Positions 13,943 to 26,200 of a DNA stretch of 64,000 nt are shown here, one piece after another; position 1 is the stretch's first letter; each line of letters starts with the position of its first letter. A model generated the notes under the pieces. It ran no database searches. It saw nothing but the letters and a program-made list of their open reading frames with translations, and was not told the DNA's origin. The stretch is from Isoetes taiwanensis. Taxonomy: Eukaryota; Streptophyta; Lycopodiopsida; Isoetales; Isoetaceae. Location: the NCBI GenBank assembly GCA_021234155.1, contig JAJEKV010000021.1, forward strand, positions 15,203,563-15,267,562. Reading direction: 5' to 3'. The translations under genes and the position numbers were made by a program.

Positions 13943-14010
13943 TGCCCGCCTGGGTTGGCACGGGGTTTGGGGGTTCAACCCCTGCAGAGGTTCAATTCCC
14001 CGCCATCGGG
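13943..14010 (+). other. tRNA/SINE-like pol III promoter boxes
   Basis: GGTTCAATTCC at 13989-13999 fits the pol III B-box consensus GGTTCRANNCC. A second B-box-like GGTTCAACCCC lies at 13972-13982. A loose A-box-like TTGGCACGGGG lies 34 bases upstream (13955-13965), which is tRNA-like spacing. The rest does not fold as a tRNA: no acceptor or anticodon stem is visible. It may be a SINE head or a chance match inside the retroelement. Confidence 0.3.
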
Positions 14011-14364
14011 GAATTCTTTTAAGATGAGGTTTAAATAGATTAGAAAGCTAATCTAGCTAATTCCTAGGCTGAAATTCAATTACTAAGTTACTTCTCCTAA
14101 ATTTTTTGACTTTTTAAGCTATTTTCAGATTATTAATGTTCACACGCTGCATGTGTTTCTACATCGCATTGTGTTTCTACATTTCGCTCAAATCGCTCAT
14201 TTTAACGCCGACGGTGAGACCATCCTATTTGGCTCACTAATTTTTCATTTTAACTCGCTACTAATTCACTTTAACTATTACTAATTACTAGCTTAGCATA
14301 TACTACAAAAATGAGAAAAATTTTTTCCCATTCTTCCTATCGAGGTCCGAGAATGGTCTATCTT

Positions 14365-14382
14365 GCGAGGTCCCCGATACCA
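14365..14382 (-). promoter_or_regulatory. Primer-binding site of the LTR element
   Basis: On the minus strand, one base after the CA end of the 5' LTR, the sequence reads TGGTATCGGGGACCTCGC. The first seven bases match the usual plant initiator-tRNA-Met primer site (TGGTATCAGAGC). The remainder diverges, so another primer tRNA or a variant site is possible. Confidence 0.65.
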
Positions 14383-14383
14383 C

Positions 14384-16169
14384 TGTGATACCCCTACTGG
14401 TGCCCTCACCGCATACAAAAACAGAGTTCATCCCCCATACCAGCCCATGCTAATACAAAGGCTCCTCCACATGACACCGCAACCGTGACGGGTTCCAAAG
14501 TGGGAAGAGTGGAAGGGTCATTGCACCCCGCCTCCCTCGTGCCTACCTAGTCATGGAAGCGTAAACATACATGTCAAGAGTAATACATACATCAATATCA
14601 TATGACCATCAATGGCGGATGGCCCTCCACATATCCGCATAGACAAAGATCAAAGACATCACATAGGGAATCCTACCCAAGGCTCGACTCAAAGGGATGA
14701 CCGACGGCTTAGTCTCCGTGAGTTCATTGCGCATGCAATTCATGGCAATGGATTTGGCCGGGCATGAACATGGCTTAGGGTTGTCCACTCCATCCGCCCC
14801 CTCCCGCATTACACTTTGCGATAGGTTGAAGAACTTCGGTTGGACCGTAGCCCGCGGATCATAGCCAAAGGGGCTATAGCCAAAGTTACATCTCCCCTGC
14901 ACTGATGAGGCGTGTAGGGAGGTTTCTCCCACCGATGATCAATGCCATAGCAAAGTGCATCTAGAGGACACCAACCGTCCGCATCTAACTTTAACCCACT
15001 TGAAGGGAGCTACCACCACGCACCAACCCCACCCCCGCAAGCCAAAGACAACCACCGCACACGTGACCTCGCTGAAATCCCCGGTGGCACCGCCGCCGTG
15101 CACGGCTTCTTATCCCCAACGGTGTCAACTCATACCCCTGCACGCAAATGATCCGAAAGTATTAAGCGCTTAACATAGGTTCTCCCGTAGACTTTTACAT
15201 CCCGAGAGAGCAACCGCTATGGACACAGCCACCCTTATCAACCGGTTCCACCCCTAAGAACACAACACAAAGTGGCTATTGTACGCAGTCGCATCTATAG
15301 TGTGCTAGAGAGGCTAATCTAGGAGCATCTACTACCAAGCTTTAGGTCTCTACCCCCTTCCCAATACAAGGAGTTCACAGAGATACATCATCCATATATT
15401 ATCACGTAAGAACTAAAGAACAAGATCTAATCTATATCATAGAGTTAGGTTCTTTAGTTAGAATCTGCTATCTAGAGTTCTAGAGGGTCGCTATGGGCAA
15501 TTTAAGAGGCTAAACCCACCGATTCGATGGCTGAAATGGGGTTTAGACTACTAAATTGCCTAAATACCTGATCCTTGAGTTCCTCCTCCTCGACCAACTC
15601 GACCATCCCGCTGAAATGCTCGAATCAAGGAAAACTAATGATGCAGCTTTCCCCGACAGAAGTCGGGAGGCGGTTTTGGCTCTTGAGGCAGCCAAAACGG
15701 AGCTCTAAAACCCTAGAAACTAAAATGGGCAAGTTAGGGTTCTCCCACTTAAATAGACAAGGGGGTGGTTAGGGTTTCCAATTATCCCCTTTAGGCATGT
15801 GAGATAATTGGGAAAAGGGCCCACTTGCCTTTAAGGGCTAGGTGGCCAAATGTGCCCACATGGAAATGTAGGTGCTCACATGGAAATGTGTGCACATTAA
15901 TGAATGTGTACATTGGAAAATGTGCACATTAATTGCACCTATGGGTATGGCCCACTTGGCATCAAGTGGCCACATGGAAATGTGTGCCCACATTAATGTG
16001 TACATTGGAAAATGTGCACATTAATACTAATGCACATTCTTAGCAAGTTGCCCCCCTGGGGGCTACCCACTTGGCTACACGCTATGCACACGCCGGGCCG
16101 GTGGCGGTACGCTGCGGACGGGCAAGACAATATACGCCCCGGGAGCGTGATATCAGGCCGAACGCCACA
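14384..16169 (-). repeat. 5' LTR of the minus-strand element
   Basis: Full-length partner of 4432-6223. Almost all differences between the two are short indels or clusters at CTG, CAG, CCGG or CG contexts. Stretches between them of tens to about a hundred bases are identical. If the indels are sequencing errors, the insertion is very recent. Confidence 0.92.
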
Positions 16170-16455
16170 CCGCTGAACAAGGGCATTCTCGCTATCCATA
16201 TGCCTTGATAATCAAAACACAACCATCATCACAAGCAACCAAATCTAACCCCCAACCCGCACTAGTCTTTTGCTTTTCTCAGAATCATTTATCTTCATTC
16301 TAGTAGTTATGATGCTTTTCCTCAGAATCATTTATCTTCATTCTAATAGTTATGATGCTTATATTCTCAATGCAATCTTAGACCAAGTATAACGCCCAAA
16401 TGAGCCAAGGTCAACCCCAAGTACAACGATCCCACAAACTCCATTCCTTTGACCT
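16170..16455. repeat. Spacer with a 43-base tandem duplication
   Basis: This non-satellite stretch separates the retroelement from array block 2. A unit of 42-43 bases (TTTCTCAGAATCATTTATC core) is present twice in tandem at 16271-16312 and 16313-16355. No gene is seen. Confidence 0.7.
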
Positions 16456-19400
16456 TAGCTAACCCTTTGACCTAGACCTTCTCCTAAAATTTCGAAAAAT
16501 TGGGTCAGGCCGGAGATGGGTTAGGAATCCAGCCGGGCAAAAAATCAGAATTTATTTTCGTACAATGCATTAATTGCGAATTTATGAATGTCTTGCCATC
16601 AGCAAAAGCCCCGACTTCTACTTGCCACATCGGGAGGAGGACAGGCCCAAACTCCGCCCGGCCGGGTTCCCCTTGTCCGTGTATTCTCGGCTGCAGCTTC
16701 GGCCCGGTCCCAAGTGCAACAGACAAGTCTCGCCCCCAAAACGCAAACCCTTCTAGAACCCGCAACCCCGTGGTTTACGCTTTGGAGGCCCTCTCCTTGT
16801 CGATTCGGGACCTTTTGCCGCGGACTTGACGTGGAGTGGGGTGTGTGACGCCAGAGCACGGACCCTAAAATCCCCCGAAGCTGCTTGCCCCTGAATTTCC
16901 TCTCCCCAAGGCCCCGGGACTGACGGGCCACCTCCCTCTCCTAATCGCGATTTGACTCTGCCAATGGACTCACAACGCCGACGCTGTTCTCGGGAACCAA
17001 GTTCCGCGGCCCGAAGACCACCCGACCTCCAAGAAGCGCCAAAGTAGCTCACTTCCATCACACTCGTAGTCAATTGGCCTAGGATGTGGATGCGGATACC
17101 GCCGCGGAAGGCGGAGTGTTTTTTCTTTGCAAAACCGACCTTGTAACTTGCTCCCTAGGGTAATTTCGCCATTCCTGACGATTTGGCAGGGGTCGATTTG
17201 CCATTCCGAGCCTCCCTGCGTCTCGAACGACAAGACATCAAGGTTTTACAAGGCCGACTCGGGACGCCCGGTTTTTGACAAGTTCTCCTGACCGATCTGG
17301 AATCTTTTGGGCCTTCCCCAAGAGGGGCCCCCGAACGGAGGATCCAACGGCCGGATAGGGGAACCGGGCTCCGAGGGTGGTCATTAGCGCGCCCCGGGAG
17401 CCGCCAGAAGGGCTGCCTCGGAACTTTTTTGATCCCGCCTCTTGGGGTCCTGGACTCTCCCCTCTTGTGAGGGATCGCCGCAAGGTCCTGGCCTCGCTTG
17501 ACTTGGGGAAGGGTGCCAGCCGGTTGCCCCGCAACCCGCTGCCCCGACCGCTCTAATGCTAACCCTTTGACCTAGACCTTCTCCTAAAATTTAGAAAATT
17601 GGGTCGTGGCCGAAATGGATTAGGATTCCAGCTGGCAAAAAATCAGAATTTATTTTCGCACAATGCATTAATTGCGAATTTATGAATGTCTTGCCACGCA
17701 AAAGCCCGACTTCTACTTGCCACATCGGGAGGAGGACAGGCCCAAACTCCGCCCGGCCAGTTCCCCTTGCTCCGTGATTCTCGCTGCAGCCTCGGCCAGT
17801 CCCAGTGCAATGTATTCCAGTCCCGCCCCCAAAACGCAAAACCCTTCTAGAACCCTGCAACCCACGTGGTTTACGCTTTGGAGGCCCTCTCCTTGTCGAT
17901 TCTCAAGGGACCTTGCGCCGTGACTTGACGCGGGAGGGGGGTGTTGACGCCAGAGCACGGACCCTAAAATCCCCCTAAGTCGCTGTCCCCGGAATTCCTC
18001 TCCCCAAGGCCCCGGGGACCTGACGGGCGACCTCCCTCCCTGAATTGCGGTTTGACTCGCCAATGGACTCGTAACGCCGACGCTGTTCTCGGGGACCAAG
18101 TTCCGCGGGCTGTAAGACCACCCGACCTCCAAGAAGCCAAAGTAGCTCACTTCCATCACACTCGTAGTCAATTGGCCTAGGATGTGGATGCGATACTTTC
18201 CCTCGGAGGGCGGAGTGTTTCTTTCTTTGCAAAACCCACCTTGTAACTTGCTTCCTAGGGTAATTTCGCCATTCCCGACGATTTGGCAGGGTCGATTTGC
18301 CATTCCTGAGCCTCCTTGCGTCCCGAACGACAAGACACCGCGGTTTCTACAAGGTCGACCTCAGACGCCCGGTTTGACAAGTTCTCCCACCGATCTGAAT
18401 CTTTTGGCCTTCCCAAGGGGCCCCCGAACGGAGGATCCAAATCTTTTGATAGGGGAACCGGCCCGGGAGGGTGGTCATTAGCGCAGCAGCCCAGGGAGCC
18501 GCCAGAAGGGCTGCCTCGAACTTTTTGATCCCCGCCTGGGGTCCTGGGACTCTCCCCTCTTGTGAGGGATCCCCGCAAGGTCCTGGCCTCGCTTGACTTG
18601 GGGAAGGGTGCCAGCTCTGGTTGCCCCCGCAACGCCGCCCCCCGACCGCTCTAATGCTAACCCTTTGACCTAGACCTTCTCCCAAAATTTCGAAAATTGG
18701 GTCTGTGTGCCGAGATGGGTTAGGAATCCAGCCGCAAAAATCAGAATTTATTTTCGCATAATGCATTAATTGCGAATTTATGAATGTCTTGCCACCGCAA
18801 AGCGCCTCCCGACTTCTACTTGCCACATGGGGAGGAGGACAGGCCCAAACTCCGCCTTCCGGCCAGTTCCCCTTGTTCCGTATTCTCGGCCGCAGCTTTT
18901 CGCCAGTCCCAAGTGCAACAGACCAAGTCTCGCCCCCAAAATGCAAACCCTTCTAGAACCCGCAACCCACGTGGTTTACGTTTTGAGGCCCTCTCCTGTC
19001 GATTCAAAGCGGACCTTAAGGCCGCGGACTTGACGGGAGTGGGGGTGTTGACGCCTTGCACGGACCCTAAAATCCCCCTAAGTCGCTTGCCCCGAATTTC
19101 TCTCCCCAAGGCCCCGGGACGGACGGGCACCTCCCTCTCCTGAATCGCGATTTGACTCCTCGCCAATGGACTCGAACGCCGACGCTGTTCTCCTCGGGAA
19201 CCAAGTTCCGCGGGCGTAAGACCACCCGACCTCCAAGAAGCCAAAGTAGCTCACTTCCATCACACTCGTAGGGCCACTGGCCTAGGATGTGGATGCGGGA
19301 TACCGTGGGAAGGCGGAGTGTTTCTTTCTTTTTGCAAAACCGACCTTTGTAACTTGCTCCCCCCTGTAATTTCGCCATTCCCATTCATTTGGCAGGGTTG

Positions 19401-22400
19401 ATTTGCTATTCCATGCCTCCCTGCGTCTCGAACGACAAGACACAAGTGGTTTCTACAAGGTCCACCTGCCTTGATCGCCCCGGTTTGACAAGTTCTCCTG
19501 ACCGATCTGAATCTTTGGGCCTTCCCCAAGAGGGGCCCCCGAACGGAGGATCCAACTAGCCGGATAGGGGAACCGCCCGGAGGGTGGTCATTAGCGTGCA
19601 GCCCCCCGGGAGAGCGCCGCCAGAAGGGCTGCCTCGAACTTTTTGATCCCGCCTCTTGGGGTCCTGGACTCTCCCTCTTGTGAGGGATCGCTGCAAGGTC
19701 CCGGCCTCGCTTGACTTGGGAAGGGTGCCAGCTGCTGCTCCCCGCAAACGGGCTGCCCCGACCGCTCTAATGCTAACCCTTTGACCTAGACCTTCTCCTA
19801 AAATTTAGAAAAATTGGGTGTGTGGCCGAAATGGATTAGATTCCAGCTGGCAAAAAATCAGAATTTATTTTCGCATAAATGCATTAATTGGCGAATTTAT
19901 GAATGTCTTGCCACCGCAAAAGCTCCCTACTTTCTACTTGCCACATCGGGAGGAGGACAGGCCCAAACTCCGCCCGCCAGTTCCCCTTGTTCAGATTTCT
20001 CGGCTGCAGCTTCTCGCCAGTCCCCAAGTGCAATGTACAAGTCTCGCCCCCAAAACGCAAACCCTTCTAGAACCCGCAACCCACGTGGTTTACGCTTTTG
20101 GAGGCCCTCCTTGTCGATTCCCAAGGACCTTTGCGCCGTGACTTGACGGGAGTGGGGGTGTTGACGCCGAGCACGGACCCCAAAATCCCTAAGCTGCTTG
20201 CCCCGTTTCCTCTCCCCAAGGCCCTCGGGGACCTTTCTCCCCTCTCCCTCCCTAATTGCGATTTGACTCTGCCAATGGACTCGAACGCCGACGCTGCCCC
20301 TCGGGACCAAGTTCCGTGGGCCGTAAGACCACCCGACCTCCAAGAAGCCCAAAGTAGCTCACTTCCATCACACTCGTAGTCAATTGGCCTAGGATGTGGA
20401 TGCGAGGATACTTTCCCCGGAGGGCGCGGAGTGTTTCTTTTCTTTTGCAAAACCGACCTTGTAACTTGCTTCCTAGGGTAATTTCGCCATTCCGACGATT
20501 TGGCAGGGTCGATTTGCCATTCCTGAGCCTCCCCGTGCCCAACGACAAGACATCATGTTTCTACAAGGCCGACCTCGTGACGCCCGCGGTTTGACAAGTT
20601 CTCCCGACCGACTGAATCTTTTGGGCCTTCCCCAAGAGGGGCCCCAACGGAGGATCCAACGGTGGTCGGATAGGGGAACCGGCCCGGAGGGTGGTTATTA
20701 GCGCAGCCCCCGGGAGCGCCGCCAGAAGGGCTGCCTCGAACTTTTTGATCCCGCCTCTTGGGGTCCTGACTCTCCCCTCTTGTGAGGGATCGCCGCAAGG
20801 TCCCGCCTCGCTTGACTTGGGAAGGGTGCCAGCTCGCTGCCCCCGCAACCCGGGCTGCCCCGACCGCTCTAATGCTAACCCTTTGACCTAGACCTTCTCC
20901 TAAAATTTCAAAATTGGGCTGTGTGGCCGAAATGGGTTAGGAATCCACCGGGCAAAAAATCGTAATTTATTTTCGCATAATGCATTAATTGCGAATTTAT
21001 GAATGTCTTGCCATCGCAAAAGCGCTCCACTTCTACTTGCCACATGGGGAGGAGGACAGGCCCAAACTCCGCTCCGCCAGTTCCCTTGCTCCGTATTCTC
21101 GGCTGCAGCCGCCAGTCCCAAGTGCAAATGCACTCAAGTCCCGCCCCCAAAATGCAAACCCTTCTAGAACCCGGCAACCCACCGTGGTTTACGCTTTGAG
21201 GCCCTCCTTGTCGATTCAGGCGGGACCTTGCTACTGACTTGACGTGGGAGTGGGGGTGTTGACGCCAGAGCACGGACCCTAAAATCCCCCGGAAGCTGCT
21301 TGCCCCCACTTCTCTCCCCAAGGCCCCGGGACCTGACGGGCGACCTCCCTCTCCTGGATCGCTGGATTTGACTCGCCAATGGACTCTTAACGCCGACGCT
21401 GCCCTGGGAACCAAGTTCCGTGGGCCGAAGACCACCCGACCTCCAAGAAGCGCCAAAGTAGCTCACTTCCATCACACTCGAGTCAATTGGCCTAGGATGT
21501 GGATGCGATACTCTTGTCGTGGAAGGCGTGAGTGTTTCTTTCTTTGCAAAACCCGACCTTGTAACTTGCTCCCTAGGGTAATTTCGCCATTCCGGACGAT
21601 TTGGCAGGGTTGATTTGCCATTCCCAGCCTCCCTAAGTGCCCGAACGACAAGACACATCGGTTTCTACAAGGTCGACCTCGGACGCCCAAGCGGGTTTGA
21701 CAAGTTCTCCCGGACCGATCTGGAATCTTTTGGGCCTTCCCGAAGAGGGGCCCCTGAATGGAGGATCCAACGGTCGGATAGGGGAACCGCTCCGGAGGGT
21801 GGTCATTAGCGTGCAGCCCGGGAGCCGCCAGAAGGGCTGCCTCGAACTTTTTTGATCCCGCCTCTTGGGGTCCTGGACTCTCCCTCTTGTGAGGGATCGC
21901 TGCAAGGTCCCGGCCTCGTTTGACTTGGGGAGGGGTGCCAGCTTCGGTTGCCGCAACGGGCTGCCCCGACCGTTCTAATGCTAACCCTTTGACCTAGACC
22001 TTCTCCGAAAATTTCGAAAATTGGGCTGTGTGCTGAAAATGGATTAGGATTCCAGCTGGCAAAAAATCAGAATTTATTTTCGCAGACAATGCATTAATTG
22101 CGAATTTATGAATGTCTTGCCACGCAAAGCGCCCCCGACTTCTACTTGCCACATCGGGGAGGACGGACAGCCCAAACTCCGCTCCGCCGCCCCTTGCTCC
22201 CATTCTGGCTGCGGCTTCGACCAGGTCCCAAGTGCAACAGACCAGTCTCGCCCCCCAAAACGCAAAACCCTTCTAGAACCCGGCAACCCACGTGGTTTAC
22301 GCTTTGGAGGCCCTCTCCTGTCGATTCAAAGGGACCTTGCGCCGTGACTTGACGTGGGAGTGGGGGTGTTGACGCCGAGCACGGACCCTAAAATCCCCCT

Positions 22401-22525
22401 AAGCGCTTGCCCCCGAATTTCCTCTCCCCAAGGCCCCGGGACTGACGCGCCTCCCCTCCTGAGTCAGCGATTTGGCTCGCCAATGGACCGTAACGCCGAC
22501 TTGCCCCGGGGACCAAGTTCTCAGG
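16456..22525. repeat. Satellite array, block 2, alternating A/B subunits
   Basis: Five and a half units of the satellite of block 1. The landmark GCTCTAATGC falls at 17550, 18648, 19764, 20866 and 21972 (the last with one substitution), with periods of 1098, 1116, 1102 and 1106. Two subtypes alternate without exception. Type A has GATGGGTTAGGAATC or close (16511, 18712, 20929). Type B has AATGGATTAGGATTCC or close (17612, 19828, 22034). Most B units also carry GTGCAATGTA where A units carry GTGCAACAGA. This implies a dimeric higher-order unit of about 2.2 kb. The block ends at GGGACCAAGTTCTCAGG (22509-22525), the same variant that ends block 1. Confidence 0.93.
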
Positions 22526-23240
22526 ACCGTAAGACCACTCATGTTCACCCAACTAAGAAATGTGTTTTAAACGTCACCGTACGCCGTCAGATATGACGCC
22601 AATACGCCGCATGATGCATTTATTTGGTTATAGCGACGGGTTTAACTATTTTTATTTTTGTTGTGTACATGTTTGATACTGGGGCATGTTTGAGCCTAGA
22701 CAATGCTTGAGCCTAAGAGGCTTGTTTGAACCTAGGTAGCATGTTCGACCCTAAGGGAAATGCAACGCCACACGCTCAACGCCTATAGGCTCCTCATGCT
22801 TCACTCTATGTATTTGGACTTGTTCACCCTACAAAATACCATTATTATTATCTCTTTGAAAGGTAGAGCAAAGATCCACAAATGTAAAAGCTAGTGGATA
22901 GCATCAAATTAAGCAATGATCGTTAACTTGGTGGTGGCAATCGGGTTTAAGGTTAGAGAAAATCTAAGTAACTAAGATACCATTGAAGACTCTTTGCATG
23001 TTCTAGTCTAGAGGCAATGCTTGAGCCTATGTGGCTTCTTTTGAGCCCATGTTCCAGCCGCTCTTTATTCCTCCCATATAATGTATACCAAAAAGGGGGG
23101 GGGGGGAAAAAAGAATTGAATTGAATGGGTTTTTATTGCACACGAAAGACCAATAGACATAGCCTATGAGAAGGATTGCACCGAGGATGTGCATAATATT
23201 TGACATATAGAATTTAATGATCGCCTCCTCTAGGTGCTAA
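22526..23240. repeat. Flank with GAGCCTA direct repeats
   Basis: Between the satellite and the transposase remnant lie diverged direct repeats around the core GTTTGAGCCTA (about 22687-22760, at least four) and again near 23005-23050. A CG-rich stretch ACGCCGCATG lies at 22600-22612, and a G homopolymer of about 12 sits near 23095-23106. Short direct repeats in this position would suit the subterminal region of a CACTA element, whose transposase lies next door on the minus strand. No gene is seen. Confidence 0.5.
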
Positions 23241-26200
23241 CTAGGAGTCGCCATTGTTAGCATTGCCAACATTTGTATTAAAATGCCCGGTACATCCAGA
23301 TTTCGTGGAATTGATCCGTGTAAGATGCCGCATGAGAGCCGGTGGTCCAACCTCTTGATGCTCGCTTTTCCCCTGAGTTTGAATGCCTTGATCTGCCAGA
23401 GGGCTCTTCGACGCTATTGACTCCTCTAGCACAACACCTTGAATATTGGGCGCCCCTGTAGTTTTGTATGATAAACCACCATGTTGGGTCTTGTCGACGG
23501 TAAAAGAAAAAAAAAACTGGGTCAAAGAAGCCGGACGTGAGATTGATATTGATGGTCTAAATTTTGAAGTGGATATGTGTATGTGTGTACCGCTCACGCT
23601 TGTCCGGAAGGACAAGCGCCTCACTACCGTGGTACATCTTGCTAGAGTTGACAAAAAAAAGCCACTTGTTCTATCATACTTTATCAGAGGCCCGCCCCCC
23701 TTAATTGAAGGTCAAACCAATCGACATCGAATATGAAGGTCTTAAAATTGCCACCAACATCCACCTCCATTATAGTCTTTAACGTCCCGACCCAATCACG
23801 TGGGCTTCCCTCGACGATTACGATCGGCAACACTTGATTGAAACTCCATCGTGAATGATGCCATGACTCAGCCACAAGTCTTCCCCGTGTATGTCAAGAG
23901 AACTCACACGATAGTGGGTCCCATGCCACCATATCGAGGGAGTAAGATATATACCGTCAAAAGCACCATTAATGTCAATAGATACAATAACATCAAAAGA
24001 AAATACTGATTTCGACATCCATAATTTGTTGCAACTACCTTTTTCATGACACCTTGTGCGATGCCCATTCCGTAGTCTGTAATATACTCCCCTTGTGATA
24101 TGCATCGGTCAAAGCCTGTAGTACCCATTCTCTTTCCATCTTGTCCCAAGGGTTCATATCCATCGGGTACGGGGCTCGCTCTATTATGTCGCTCCATTCA
24201 TGCCTCTTCTTTCCATTTCTTCCTTTTATGCTCTCATAACGAGCAATCCATTTTGCCATTGGTGCCGAATTGTAAAGAAGAAATTGATTAACCTTAATGA
24301 TCATATCAGCGGAAATGACTTCTGCATACCATTGCCTTCCTCGCCACTACCCCCACAATCTTCTCGCCCCTTCATCACTCCATAAGCGAGGTGCATCCGG
24401 ATGTACGGGCGGAAATATATTCTCATATAGAAAAGTGACTCTTTTCGCAAGCCATCCCTCTCGCCATACTACCTTCGTGACGTGCTCTTTGACGCACCAT
24501 ATCCTTCAATACCTTCATAAACCTTTCCAAGAAAAACATCCATCCGCATGTACGCCTCCCCAAGAGCTCCACTTCCTCAATAAGATGTACCAAAAGATGG
24601 GTTTGATCACAAGAAAGCTCAGAGGAAACTCCTTCTCCAACAAGCAACATGCCTCCGCCATTTTCACTTTCATCTCTTCAATTTCGCCTTTCTCGGATAG
24701 TTTTTTACACATCCACCTATGAGGTCCAAAACAAAAAACTTAGCCACAAATAAAATAGACGGGAGCACTAAATCAACATGGGTAACAACCTTATGACCTT
24801 TGATAGGGCACTTATTGCCTCCAATGGTCCCTTTGTCTAAAACTCCCCTAAAGGTCGTGGGCATGAAGAACCGCATGATCCAAACACCAAATATAAGTTA
24901 TGGGTTACATTTTATAGTAGTGCATATATATGTGGACTTCAATTGCTTACATGCAAGAACTTATGCCACCATGGGACTTTAAACCACCAAATCCCCACTA
25001 CTTGTGAATGCGGTTCGCAATGATTGCATGTAACCAGCTTGGTGTTCTAAGGGCCCTTAAATCATCATAAATAGCTCGATGGTCAGCCCTAGCAATAACC
25101 CATTTTGCCGGAGGAAGTGGTTGCCCTTCACCTCGGATCCATGCCTCTTTCTTTGTATTACTTACCTTAAGGTCCATCCTGGCATTTGTTGTGTCTTTTG
25201 ACCAAATACATGCTTCCATAAAGAGTTTCCCACGCTCTTGAAGATATGCATCGGGTCTAAAAGGTGTTGAATCAAGAGGTCGGTCCAATATGGTAGTCTA
25301 TAAAAAAAATACTTCCTTTTCATATTGGCAAGAAGACTTCCTCCTCCGCGGCTTCCTCGCCACCACTGTATAATTCCTCATCCTCACTGTCTAGGTCGGC
25401 TACGACCTCCTCACCAAGTGTGCCCCCCACGGATTTCCCCTTGGGATTTTCCCCTCTTCCTTCTTATCCCAACGCTCACCCCATTCTCGTATGGTAATTC
25501 TGCTTGGTGGTTCTGTATAGTCTACAGTGCCACCGAATTGTGCACGCTGCTTTCTGAAGGGGTGCGTGAGCGGCAAATACTTCCTAAAACCCTCGTATAC
25601 TACTTTCTTCAGATGCTTAGAGTGACGGTGCTGCAACTTTTCCCCACATATCATGCAAGGGAAGTGCCCCGATGTCTTAAACCCGTAACACTTTCAAAAA
25701 CCCAGAAAGTCATGCATAGTCCACAATAGTATACCTCTAAGATTAAAAACGTCATTTTTATGGGCATCGTAGACCTGAATACCTGTGTTCCACAAAGGGA
25801 GTAACTCATCCACAATTATTCTTAGGTACACATCTAAATTACTTGGTTTTTTCTTCCCAGGTATCAATAAAGTCATCATAATGTGCCCACTCTTCATCAA
25901 CAACCATGGGGGTATGTTGTAGTTCACTATCATCACCGCCATGTAGACCATGCAACGATTGTGTACCATATGGGTTTACGCCATCGGGGCCAGCCCAAAC
26001 GCGACGCTACGTGGTTCTTTTCCAAAGTCGCCATGTCGCATCGACATGCTTCCAAGCTGCACTGTCGCCCGGGACTCGCATCACATCATCACTAGATGCA
26101 TGTGTAGCCGTGAAGTCCATTAGGCTAGCCAATGTCTTGCAACGGAACATCAACTTTAACCTATAGAATAAATTATAGGCAACATATAAGTACCAAAATA

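Larger units (their letters stand above)
4432..16169 (-). mobile_element. LTR retrotransposon, LARD-like, no recognisable gag-pol
   Basis: Two direct repeats of about 1.79 kb (4432-6223 and 14384-16169) bound an interior of about 8.2 kb. Read on the minus strand, the LTR starts TGTGGCG and ends TATCACA (TG...CA). A primer-binding-like site follows the right LTR, and a purine tract precedes the left LTR, so the element runs right to left. I looked for RT, integrase, protease and zinc-knuckle motifs on the minus strand by eye and found none, and no frame in the interior exceeds about 140 codons. That fits a large non-autonomous derivative, or a coding element wrecked by indels. The flanking pentamers (cctac at 4427, ccgct at 16170) do not form a clean target-site duplication. 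Confidence 0.88.

Noticed and set aside
13941-14010. A tRNA gene
   Set aside because: B-box-like strings are present, but no acceptor, D-arm or anticodon stem can be paired, so only pol III-like boxes are reported.
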